A stretch of DNA of 30,908 bases from DATAEY01 sp038199035. Its GTDB lineage: Bacteria; Actinomycetota; Thermoleophilia; Solirubrobacterales; Solirubrobacteraceae. Positions 16,101-24,329 of this stretch are shown one piece after another; within the stretch, counting starts at the first letter, position 1, and every line of letters begins with the position of its first letter. The notes beneath the pieces are model-generated. The model saw nothing but the letters and a program-made list of their open reading frames with translations, did not search any database and was not told where the DNA came from. The translations under genes and the position numbers were made by a program. The stretch is from the NCBI GenBank assembly GCA_038199035.1, contig JBBPZM010000049.1, positions 1 to 30,908 on the forward strand. Reading direction: 5' to 3'.

Positions 16101-17436
16101 GCCCATCGGCCCGCGCACCGAGGTCGAGCGCCAGCTCGCCGCCCTGTGGGCGCAGCTGCTCAACGTGCCGCAGATCGGCGTGCGCGACGACTTCTTCGAC
16201 GCCGGCGGCCACTCGCTGCTGACCATGCGGCTGTTCGCCGAGATCGAGGAGCGGCTGGGGGTCAACCTGCCGGTGGCCTCGATCTTCACCGCGCCGACCG
16301 TGGAGGGGCTCGCGCGGCTCGTCGAGAGCAAGAGCGCTCGCGATCACTGGCGCTCGCTGGTCCCCGTGGCCGCACGGGTCGAGGGGCGCCCGCTGTTCTG
16401 CGTCCACGGCGCCGGCGGGGAGATCGCGCTGTTCGCCGAGCTCGGCCGTCGCATGGGGGCCACTCGCCCCTTCTACGGGCTCCAGGCCCAGGGCCTGGAT
16501 GGCCGCACCGACGTGCTAGCCACGGTGGAGGAGATGGCCGCCCACTACGTGGCCGAGGTGCGCAGCGTCCAGCCCACCGGCCCCTACCTGCTGGCCGGGA
16601 TGTGCATGGGCGGCCTGGTGGCCTTCGAGATGGCCCAGCAGCTGCACGCCAGCGGCGAGACGGTGGCGTTCCTCGGGGTGATCGACTCGCCCGGGCCGCG
16701 TGAGACCGAGGCCCAGCGGGCTCCGATAGTCGCGGACGGCAACGGCCGGCCGACCGCCAGCGGACGCGACCCGCGCCCGGTGCGGCGCGCTGACCGCGAC
16801 GCGCGCCGGCGGGCCAAGCGACGGGCCCGGTCGGCCCGCGAGGTCGGCTGGATCGACCTCGCGCGCGGCTTCTGGTGGCGTCCGCTCAAGGCCCTGCGCC
16901 GCGGGCGCCGGGCCCTCGACAAGTGGCGAGATCGGCGCGTGCGCGCCTGGCGGCGCTGGCGCAAGCGCTCGCGCCGGGCGACCAAGCAGCAGTGGCAGTG
17001 GCTCAAGCGGGCGCTGGTCGGCCGGCGCGTCGAGGACCGCTCGCTGCTCGAGCGCAGCCGCAACCTGGCCCGCCAGCTGCACCCCGACGAGGTCGAGCGC
17101 CGCCGCCGGCGCGTCGAGGTCACCAACCGCGCCGCCCAGCGCTCCTACGTCGCCACGCCCTATCCCGGCCGGGTCACGGTCCTGCACTGCGAGGAGAGCG
17201 TCTCCCACCCCCATCGCCGTCGCTACGCCGGCTGGGAGAGCGCGGCGGGCGGCGGGATCGACCACGTGGTCGTCCCCGGCACCCACCACACGATGCTGCG
17301 CCCCCCCGCGGTCCAGGCGCTGGCCGAGGTGCTGCTCGACCGCCTGGACGAGGCCGAGCGCCGCCACGCCGCGCCCAGCGGCTCGGCGCCGGCGCGGTCC
17401 GAGCCCGAGGCGGAGACCGTCGCTGCGCGCCGATGA
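13189..17436 (+). CDS. Single-module nonribosomal peptide synthetase, C-A-T-TE, predicted valine
   Basis: This is a 1415-residue NRPS. The condensation domain (about 5-440) has HHAVLD at 142-147, the catalytic HHxxxD with the following Gly replaced by Ser. The adenylation domain (about 455-955) has YTSGSTGAPKG, FDASTFEIW, NGYGPTES, YRTGD and the ANGKVDR lysine. Read against GrsA, the ten specificity residues are D-A-F-W-L-G-G-T-F-K, one change from a known valine code. The carrier domain has GGHSLL with Ser1009 for the phosphopantetheine arm. The thioesterase (about 1063-1395) has GMCMGG, giving Cys1139 where Ser is usual, Asp1166 and His1366/1367. About 140 Arg-rich residues (near 1180-1315) sit in its lid region. 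A lone module with its own C domain needs an acyl or aminoacyl donor from elsewhere. The phosphopantetheinyl transferase follows directly. Confidence 0.95.
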   Translation: MRIGCQDAYPATAVQAGMIFHALSGAHAGHYCEQAIIAIPELVDIDLFRAAWRRVVARHAVLRTSFDVKRAERPWQVVHTHAEIPIVAHDWRGLDRAEQLRRRDRLLAAERDAGFDLSAPPLVRASLCWVDEDESWLLPSFHHAVLDSHGSVIMLGEGFLIYRALREGQSLTLPEPEPFRRFVEWVEAQDAARAARFWRERLAGVRRPTPLPANATEAMAGEAGVRRQRVSAPVSRGLRELTARAGATLGVTLQAAWALTLAAETGERDVVFGLARAGRRSPPFSTDYMMGVTVTTVPTRARVDPERSLVDWLGELHRHAVAVREFEHTPALHVQRASDLEPGEPLFETLFSFEHGDQRAILCAIDPAWEERDFELIDRPSYPLTLKVSEAGEGLVVEVLFDGERVTASTAERVLGLCVRALSSLVAGPDATLGDLLAGLEEDAGVGVEPTPCLGGSTPYEREATIAQLFEAQADRAPDAVALELGERRMTYAQLDAAANRLAWRLRRLGVEPGELVGVALPRSLELVVTMLGVLKAGGAYLPLDVEHPACRSALMLADGGSRVLISRRELADALLDGDAQLLALEPNAPVAPGEPEERPAPAGGGGADDLAYVMYTSGSTGAPKGVETPNRGVVRLVRGADYVRLGPGEVHLQLASPAFDASTFEIWGALLNGGRLVIAPPEVPSLKALAEIVRAHGVTTLWLAAALFHEIVDFDPGSLRGLRQLLAGGDVVRAADVRRALMALPGCTVINGYGPTESTTFACAYAVADPDQVGASVPIGRPIANTYVRILDAQGQPVARGTAGELCIGGDGLARGYRGRPELTAERFVPDRLSGEPSARLYRTGDRARLRRDGLIEFLGRLDDQVKIRGVRVEPAEVEAVLAQHPDVAQAVIVASEAAGGERRLVAYLVPRLEARDSEIDPRDFLIRRLPAAMVPEAFVQVPALPRSANGKVDRRGLPAPPVNGSRRAVPIGPRTEVERQLAALWAQLLNVPQIGVRDDFFDAGGHSLLTMRLFAEIEERLGVNLPVASIFTAPTVEGLARLVESKSARDHWRSLVPVAARVEGRPLFCVHGAGGEIALFAELGRRMGATRPFYGLQAQGLDGRTDVLATVEEMAAHYVAEVRSVQPTGPYLLAGMCMGGLVAFEMAQQLHASGETVAFLGVIDSPGPRETEAQRAPIVADGNGRPTASGRDPRPVRRADRDARRRAKRRARSAREVGWIDLARGFWWRPLKALRRGRRALDKWRDRRVRAWRRWRKRSRRATKQQWQWLKRALVGRRVEDRSLLERSRNLARQLHPDEVERRRRRVEVTNRAAQRSYVATPYPGRVTVLHCEESVSHPHRRRYAGWESAAGGGIDHVVVPGTHHTMLRPPAVQALAEVLLDRLDEAERRHAAPSGSAPARSEPEAETVAARR

Positions 17437-17464
17437 GGTCGTCGTCTGGCTGGCGCGCCTTCCG

Positions 17465-18130
17465 GTGGGCGGCACGCGGATGGCCGAGCTCGACGCTCAC
17501 CTGAGCCCAGACGAGCGCGCGCGAGCCGCCCGCTTCCACCGCGACGAGGATCGTGAGCGCTTCGCTGCGACCCGCGGACTGCTCCGCGAGCTGCTGGCTC
17601 GTGAGCTCGACGTCCCAGCCGCTGACGTGACGCTGATCGCCGAGGGCGGCGGGCGCCCGGCGCTGCACCCCGACCACGCTCGCCCCGAGCTGCGCTTCAA
17701 CGCCTCGCACTCGGGCCGCCTCGCGGCGTTCGCCCTGGCTCACGGCCGGCAGGTCGGCGTCGACGTCGAGGAGCGGCGCCCCCTGTCGGACCTCGAAAGC
17801 GTCGCACGGCGCGCGCTCTCCCCCTCCGAGCTGCAGGCGTGGCGCCGGCTCGCGCCCGAGTACCAGCCCGACGCCTTCTTCGCGGCCTGGACGCGCAAGG
17901 AGGCCTACGCCAAGGCCCGCGGGCAGGGCCTCCCCATCGGCCTCCAGCCCATCGAGCCGCGCCCCGCCGGCATGCCGGGACGCTTCGAGGTGCCCGACCC
18001 TGAAGGGGCAGCGGCGGCGTGGACCGTGGCCACGCTCGCCCTCGGCGACGGTTATGCGGGCGCCGTCGCGGCCGAGGGCGAGGGCTGGGCGCTGCGCGTC
18101 GAACAGGTCGCAGGGCAGACCCGCGGGTAG
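17465..18130 (+). CDS. Sfp-type 4'-phosphopantetheinyl transferase
   Basis: This enzyme moves the phosphopantetheine arm of CoA onto the carrier-domain serine, and is presumed to activate the NRPS directly upstream. From GTG 17465 the protein has 221 residues. NASHS (79-83), GVDVE (98-102, magnesium-binding Asp and Glu) and WTRKEAYAK (142-150) are the family motifs. The start is uncertain: the same frame stays open upstream and, from a CTG at 17423, reads LRADEVVVWLARLP. That looks like the family's first beta strand and would overlap the NRPS stop (17434-17436). I therefore suspect that the true protein begins within the NRPS 3' end and that the two genes are translationally coupled. Length and motifs make the function secure. 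Confidence 0.93.
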   Translation: MGGTRMAELDAHLSPDERARAARFHRDEDRERFAATRGLLRELLARELDVPAADVTLIAEGGGRPALHPDHARPELRFNASHSGRLAAFALAHGRQVGVDVEERRPLSDLESVARRALSPSELQAWRRLAPEYQPDAFFAAWTRKEAYAKARGQGLPIGLQPIEPRPAGMPGRFEVPDPEGAAAAWTVATLALGDGYAGAVAAEGEGWALRVEQVAGQTRG

Positions 18131-18133
18131 ACT
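18128..18133 (+). promoter_or_regulatory. Candidate -10 element (TAGACT) of the carboxylase gene
   Basis: TAGACT fits TAnnnT, overlaps the stop codon of the phosphopantetheinyl transferase gene and lies 11 bases before ATG 18145. No Shine-Dalgarno sequence is visible, so a separate leaderless or short-leader transcript is likely. Confidence 0.35.
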
Positions 18134-18144
18134 GCCCCGCCCTC

Positions 18145-19710
<1,566 letters not shown>

Positions 19711-19742
19711 GCGACGACGAGGCCCAGATCATTCGGCTTCGC

Positions 19743-19772
19743 GGCGCGCCGGCCGCGACGAGATGGCGCGCC
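19743..19772. terminator. Hairpin between the carboxylase gene and the cas operon
   Basis: Two copies of the self-complementary octamer GGCGCGCC (19743-19750 and 19765-19772) can pair as an 8-bp stem with a 14-base loop. It lies in the 94-bp gap between convergent genes, so it may stop both transcripts. No T-run is present. Confidence 0.45.
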
Positions 19773-19804
19773 TCGTGTCGCAGTCGTTACTCCAGGGCCG
19801 AGAC

Positions 19805-21223
19805 TCAGGCCTCCGGCTCGAACAGCCCCAGTCCGAAGTGCGAAAGGCCGCCAAGGGCGATCGGTCCCCGAACCGGCTCGGCGAATCGCAGTCCGACCCC
19901 CACCACGCGCGAAGCCTCCCGGCGCGAGACGCCCGGCCGCGTCCGGGCGAAACGCATCCAATCGCCCCGCATCAGCTCCACGCTCTCGACGGGGCCGATG
20001 CTTCTCAGCTCCAGCTCCCGCCGGACCTGATCCTCGGGCCCGTCGACGATCCGGCCGCGCCGGCGCTGGGGGTGGCGTGTCAGGGCGAGCGGAGTGACGC
20101 TTTGCCACGTCGTCGCGGGCCCAAGCAGGCCCGACACGACCAGCTCGTCCGCTCGCCCGAGGGCCGCCAGCGCGACCCTGAAGGGTTCGGGCGCATCACG
20201 CATCCGAAGCTCGGAAAGGCGCACCACAGCGGCCACCTCGCCCGGTCCAAGGCCTTCCGGCGCCCAGACGACCAGTCTATCCACGCGCCATCGATCCGCG
20301 TCTGGGAGCGAGAGGAAGTGTGCGTGGGCATGCTGGTCGGAGCGCGGGCCATTGGCGTCGTGCCCGCTGAGCACGGGCGAGCGCTGGCCACGGCGCTCGA
20401 CGTCATAGCGCTGCTGGAGAGCGCTGCGGAGAAGGTGCCCTACGGTCACAGCATCGGTCAGGGCGGGGCGAGCCGAGCCGGCCACGCGCAGGAGAGCGAT
20501 GGTCGGTCGCGACACAGCGACACGCCGCGGGGGTGCCGGGTTCGGTTGCTGATACCGGACGGCGTAGGCGACGGTGCGCGTGCCCGACGGCGCCAGCATT
20601 CGTTCGCGGCGCATCTCCGTCACCGAGGTCCCGAGCACCGCAAGCGGCTCCTCCACGTCCTCGGCCACGGCCAGGAGGTCGATGCGTTCGGCGCTGGCCC
20701 ACTCATCGTCGCCTTCGACTTCAGCCGCCGGAATGGCATCCGGCTGGAGGGTCGCAGGAGCTTCGAGCACTCGGACGCTGCAGACCGACTCCGACCGCCC
20801 GAGGTAGCCGACCGAGCAGGCCGCGCGTGCCAGGGCCGCTAGAGCCTCGCCGTCCAGCTCGGCGTCCCACCACGCGCGCACCTCTGCCCCGGGCTCGAGT
20901 GCGTGGAAGGCGTCGACCACGAGGCTCGTCTCGCCCTGCTTGGTGGGGCTGTACCCGGGGAGCGGCATAAAGTGGCGCGTGTGCCCGCTCTCGACGGGCG
21001 GAAGCTCGAAGCTCGGAGGAGATGCCGTGGCGAGCGCCGTGAGCGCTCGGGTCAGCGTCTCGCGATCGTCGGCCAGCCTTACGTCGGTGAAGCTCGCGGA
21101 GTGCAGCGCGCGCAGCAGGCGCCACGGGCTGGGTGGCCACTCCACGGTCGCCTCGTTGACGTGAGCGCCCCAGGCAGTGGCGTGATAACGCCCCAGCTCG
21201 AAGCTGACCCCGAGCCCAATCAC
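19805..21223 (-). CDS. csb2: Type I-G CRISPR Csb2 (Cas5-Cas6 fusion)
   Basis: Csb2 is the signature protein of subtype I-G (formerly I-U). It joins the crRNA-handle-binding Cas5 role and the crRNA-processing Cas6 role in one chain. The family N-terminus is clear (VSFELGRYHATAWG, then EWPPSPWRLLRALHSA), as are LSGHDANGPRSDQHAHAHFLSLP in the middle and a glycine-rich Cas6-like end (GGLSHFGLGLFEPE). His residues in the HAHAH stretch are candidates for RNA cleavage. GTG 21223 is chosen: it gives 472 residues, matches the usual short N-terminus, lies five bases after the csb1 stop and has AAGGGGA about ten bases upstream. The longer frame from GTG 21253 would overlap csb1 by 25 bases. It is the last gene of the interference operon. 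Confidence 0.93.
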   Translation of the reverse strand: MIGLGVSFELGRYHATAWGAHVNEATVEWPPSPWRLLRALHSASFTDVRLADDRETLTRALTALATASPPSFELPPVESGHTRHFMPLPGYSPTKQGETSLVVDAFHALEPGAEVRAWWDAELDGEALAALARAACSVGYLGRSESVCSVRVLEAPATLQPDAIPAAEVEGDDEWASAERIDLLAVAEDVEEPLAVLGTSVTEMRRERMLAPSGTRTVAYAVRYQQPNPAPPRRVAVSRPTIALLRVAGSARPALTDAVTVGHLLRSALQQRYDVERRGQRSPVLSGHDANGPRSDQHAHAHFLSLPDADRWRVDRLVVWAPEGLGPGEVAAVVRLSELRMRDAPEPFRVALAALGRADELVVSGLLGPATTWQSVTPLALTRHPQRRRGRIVDGPEDQVRRELELRSIGPVESVELMRGDWMRFARTRPGVSRREASRVVGVGLRFAEPVRGPIALGGLSHFGLGLFEPEA

Positions 21224-21228
21224 CAGGT

Positions 21229-22185
21229 TCAAGTCCCCTTGGGAACCGGCCACGTGGCCGCGCGCCGGCCCGCGTGCTCGAAGGGAACGTCAAGTCTTGC
21301 GATCTCGTCCTCGAGCGCTGCCCGGGACGGCAGCTCGAAGCGATCAGGACGGCGGACGTTGACCTCACCGACCTCGAGATCGCACGCCGTGCGCAGCCGC
21401 AGCGGCCCGTCGAGGAGCGAAACCAGCTCCCAGAGCGCGACGAGGGTCAGCAGCTGCACGGCGGGAGCGTCGAGCCCGTATCCGCGCAGCTGCTCGAGAT
21501 CCAGCGAGGCGCTGAGCAGGATCTCCCCGGCGCTGTACTCCGTGCGCCCGAACGGTACGAACCCGTAGCCTTCCTCCGCCGCCTGACCCTCGCCGGCGGT
21601 GAACTGCACGTCGTCGCGCTTAAGGCCGCCGGAGATGACCGGCGTGACGTCGTGGGCCTCGATGACCGCGGTCAGAGCGCGGCGCACCTTGGGATTTCCC
21701 GGGAACGCCTTGCGCGAGAAGAACACGCCGTGGATCAGGCACAGGGGATCCAGCTGGAGGACCGCCGAATAGATCGCGCCCCAGTCCAGGGGCTGTCGCG
21801 GCTTTAGCCCCAGGCGCTCGACGAGCCACGCTTCTCCCTTGGCGCCGTCGATCTGAGCGTCGCAGACGTAGGCGGCGGCGAGCCGGTGAGGCTCCTCGCG
21901 GGAGGAGGTGAGATGCGTTTCACCATCTGCGTCGCAGACGGCGATCCAGGGCAGCGGGGCCAGCAGGTCGATCGGCTCCTGCCGGGCGCTGTCGAACCCC
22001 AGCGACTCGAAGTGGTTGGTGAGCGACTGGACCGACTCCACGAGAAGGGACGGAGGGCCACCTGGGCGACGAAACTCCGCCGCGCCCAGATTGGCGAATC
22101 CCGTCGGCTGGAACGCCGACCCGATCACCGGGCGCAGCCGCGCATCCACCACGAGCCGTGTGGCGTCGTTCAAGGCGTCGATCAT
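21229..22185 (-). CDS. csb1: Type I-G CRISPR Csb1 (Cas7-like backbone protein)
   Basis: Csb1 is the Cas7-type subunit that coats the spacer part of the crRNA in the I-G effector complex. The product has 318 residues. Family features seen are LVVDARLRPVIGSAFQPTGF near the start, SLLVESVQSLTNHFES, a central GAIYSAVLQLDPLCLIHGVFFSRK, and ALTAVIEAHDVTPVISGGLKRD. ATG 22185 is chosen over the longer frame starting at 22440. AGGAGAG lies six bases upstream and the start overlaps the csx17 stop as ATGA, which indicates translational coupling. Multiple copies of this protein are expected per effector, consistent with a strong ribosome-binding site. Confidence 0.93.
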   Translation of the reverse strand: MIDALNDATRLVVDARLRPVIGSAFQPTGFANLGAAEFRRPGGPPSLLVESVQSLTNHFESLGFDSARQEPIDLLAPLPWIAVCDADGETHLTSSREEPHRLAAAYVCDAQIDGAKGEAWLVERLGLKPRQPLDWGAIYSAVLQLDPLCLIHGVFFSRKAFPGNPKVRRALTAVIEAHDVTPVISGGLKRDDVQFTAGEGQAAEEGYGFVPFGRTEYSAGEILLSASLDLEQLRGYGLDAPAVQLLTLVALWELVSLLDGPLRLRTACDLEVGEVNVRRPDRFELPSRAALEDEIARLDVPFEHAGRRAATWPVPKGT

Positions 22186-24329
22186 GCTGTGCTCTCCTGG
22201 GGTTGCAGGGTGGTCGAGCCGAACGTCAAGCTCGCCGTCAGGGACCTGAGGTCGCGCGAGTGGGGCCGGGCGAGCAGCGCCGCGGCCAGCCGCGCCCCAT
22301 CGGCCCGCGCCGTCTGAAGATCGTCGATCGCCGGTATGGGAGACAGGCCAGCGAGCTGGAGGCGGAGCAGCGCCTCGGCGGTCACCGAACGCACCTGAGC
22401 TCGCCGTAGCGCTGCAGCCCACCCGGGACGGGGGCGGCACGGCTCTCGGCCCTCCCGCGAAGGCGCTGGCTGGTCGCGATCATGAAACGCGAGCTCCAGC
22501 ACGCCCAAGAGCGGATCTGGCATGGGCACCGCGGTCGGGCGCCGCGGGAGCCTGACCCCCCTGTAATCGAGCAGGACAAGGCCGTCGACGAGCTTGCCGA
22601 TCACGGCATCATCGGCTTGACCCGCGACGAAGCCGGCAAGGTCGTCGAACGCGACGGGAAGGCCGTAGGGGAAGCCGAGTTCCTCGCCGTCGGCGCGAGC
22701 GGCGTCGAGGTGGCGACGCTCGTGCGCGGCCGCGAGGCGGTTGACCGCAGTCTCCAGCGCGGGAACCCGCCCGAGCGTCGTGATGCCGTACTGGCGGCGC
22801 CCTCGGTCGTCGTACCCGGTCCCGTGGAGGTAGTCGCGCAGTGCGGGAAGACGGTGCATTTCGCCACCGCCAGCGCGGTCTGCGACGGAGCTGAACCCCA
22901 ACGCCAGCCTGACCTCCAGAGAGGCCCGGTCCAGGGCCTCGACCCACGGGCGAGCCGCTGGCGATATCGGCCGGAGGCCGAGCGGGCGGTGCCGCTCGTC
23001 GGCGAGGGCGAGGCGGCCCTCGAGCTCGCCCATGGCGACGATGAGCGACTCGAGGCTCGCAGGGGTTCCCTTCTCCGCAGCGTCGAAGGCCGCGCGCTCG
23101 AGGCGCGCGAGTGCTTCTCGCTGGGCTTGGGGAACATCGCCCCTCCCATAGCTGAGCAGCCGCCCCAGCCACGGATCTAGCGTGCGGAGGGCGAGCGCGC
23201 CGGGCCGGGGGCGCACCTCGATCCGACCCGCGGGAACGGCGAGGTTCGATTGTCCTGCGCGCTCGAGGATCGAGAAGCGCTGGAAAACGTCGATCCCCCG
23301 CGCGACCCCCATCTCACTGGTCGCCCTTGCCGCATCGAGGCCGGTGTGGACGTTCCGCCGCCCGACTTGGGCCCTCGCTTCGCGAAACAGCGCCTCGATC
23401 TCGGCCAGGCTTGCGGGGCGCGACCACAGCGGAAGCCACATCTCGGCCCGGCCCTTCTCGCCGGCCGCGGCCGAGCCGTAGCCCGCGCCGGTCGACTGCA
23501 GGGTGAAGGGCGCGACCAGCGCGGCGGGGGCGCCATCCGCCAGGCGACGCCCGGCGCCGGCCGTCAGCAGCAGCGCCCCCTCCACCCCAAGGGCTAGGTC
23601 CCAGGGGTTTCCCAGCGCATCGGACTCGCCACTCGGCGAGTTGACCGGGGAGGCGTCGCGCAGGAAATGAGCGAGGCTCATCTTCCTCAAGGACCCTGGG
23701 CCGCCCCAGAGCGCCGTGGCGAGGCCTTCGACCTCCTCATCGCGATCGCGCTCGTCACCTCCGATCGCAAGTGCCGCGACCACCGCCTGGGCGTAGTTGT
23801 TGGCGATGTCATATCGACCGTCGTTGCCGCCCGATCCGAGCACCGGCGGAAACGCAGTCCCTTCGCCCACCAGCACGATTGCGGCGTCCAGCCACTCCAG
23901 CGCATCGTCGGGCAGGTTGGCGCGCAACTCGCGCAGAAGACTTGCCTTGGCCTCCTTGGAGCCGGGCTTCTCGGCCAGCCCCGTGTCCTGCAACGCCTTG
24001 CGACCAGCTGCGATGGCAACGCGGAAGGGTCCGAGCCGCTCCGAATGGTCGGCCTCGATGGCCTCGAAGGCCGCGGTGTTGTCATTGGGGAAGAACCCGC
24101 TCCCTCCATTCCAGGGCGACACCACGGGGGCGGGGACCCATCGATCGATAAGAAACGCCTCCAGTCCTGCCTGGTCCATGTCTGAGTGCAACTCGAGCGC
24201 CCCGTCTCTCCAACACGCACGAGCGGCGGGATCGGCTTGGCGACCCACCACCCGCAGCAGCCCCAAGCCCTTGAGGTAGCCCACGAGCTTGGCCGGCGAA
24301 GCCCCCGCGACGCGCACCCGTTCAGCCAC
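22182..24329 (-). CDS. csx17: Type I-G CRISPR Csx17 (Cas8-like large subunit)
   Basis: Csx17 (also called Cas8u2) is the presumed large subunit of the I-G effector, which in type I systems recognises the PAM and recruits Cas3. The product has 715 residues and begins in the family manner (RVAGASPAKLVGYLKGLGLLRVV). Further conserved-looking parts are PWNGGSGFFP with NTAAFEAI, NNYAQAVVAALA, and FQRFSILERAGQSNLAVPAGRIEV. GTG 24329 is the start: it overlaps the cas3 stop by eight bases (GTGGCTGA) and puts the family motif ten residues in. The frame is open back to 24614, but that part lies inside cas3. The stop overlaps the csb1 start by four bases. No separate small subunit gene is present, as expected for this subtype. 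Confidence 0.92.
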   Translation of the reverse strand: MAERVRVAGASPAKLVGYLKGLGLLRVVGRQADPAARACWRDGALELHSDMDQAGLEAFLIDRWVPAPVVSPWNGGSGFFPNDNTAAFEAIEADHSERLGPFRVAIAAGRKALQDTGLAEKPGSKEAKASLLRELRANLPDDALEWLDAAIVLVGEGTAFPPVLGSGGNDGRYDIANNYAQAVVAALAIGGDERDRDEEVEGLATALWGGPGSLRKMSLAHFLRDASPVNSPSGESDALGNPWDLALGVEGALLLTAGAGRRLADGAPAALVAPFTLQSTGAGYGSAAAGEKGRAEMWLPLWSRPASLAEIEALFREARAQVGRRNVHTGLDAARATSEMGVARGIDVFQRFSILERAGQSNLAVPAGRIEVRPRPGALALRTLDPWLGRLLSYGRGDVPQAQREALARLERAAFDAAEKGTPASLESLIVAMGELEGRLALADERHRPLGLRPISPAARPWVEALDRASLEVRLALGFSSVADRAGGGEMHRLPALRDYLHGTGYDDRGRRQYGITTLGRVPALETAVNRLAAAHERRHLDAARADGEELGFPYGLPVAFDDLAGFVAGQADDAVIGKLVDGLVLLDYRGVRLPRRPTAVPMPDPLLGVLELAFHDRDQPAPSREGREPCRPRPGWAAALRRAQVRSVTAEALLRLQLAGLSPIPAIDDLQTARADGARLAAALLARPHSRDLRSLTASLTFGSTTLQPQESTA

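Noticed and set aside
19711..19804. Attachment site or insertion boundary of the CRISPR locus
   Set aside because: The gap shows a hairpin but no tRNA, direct repeat or integrase gene, so an island border cannot be supported.
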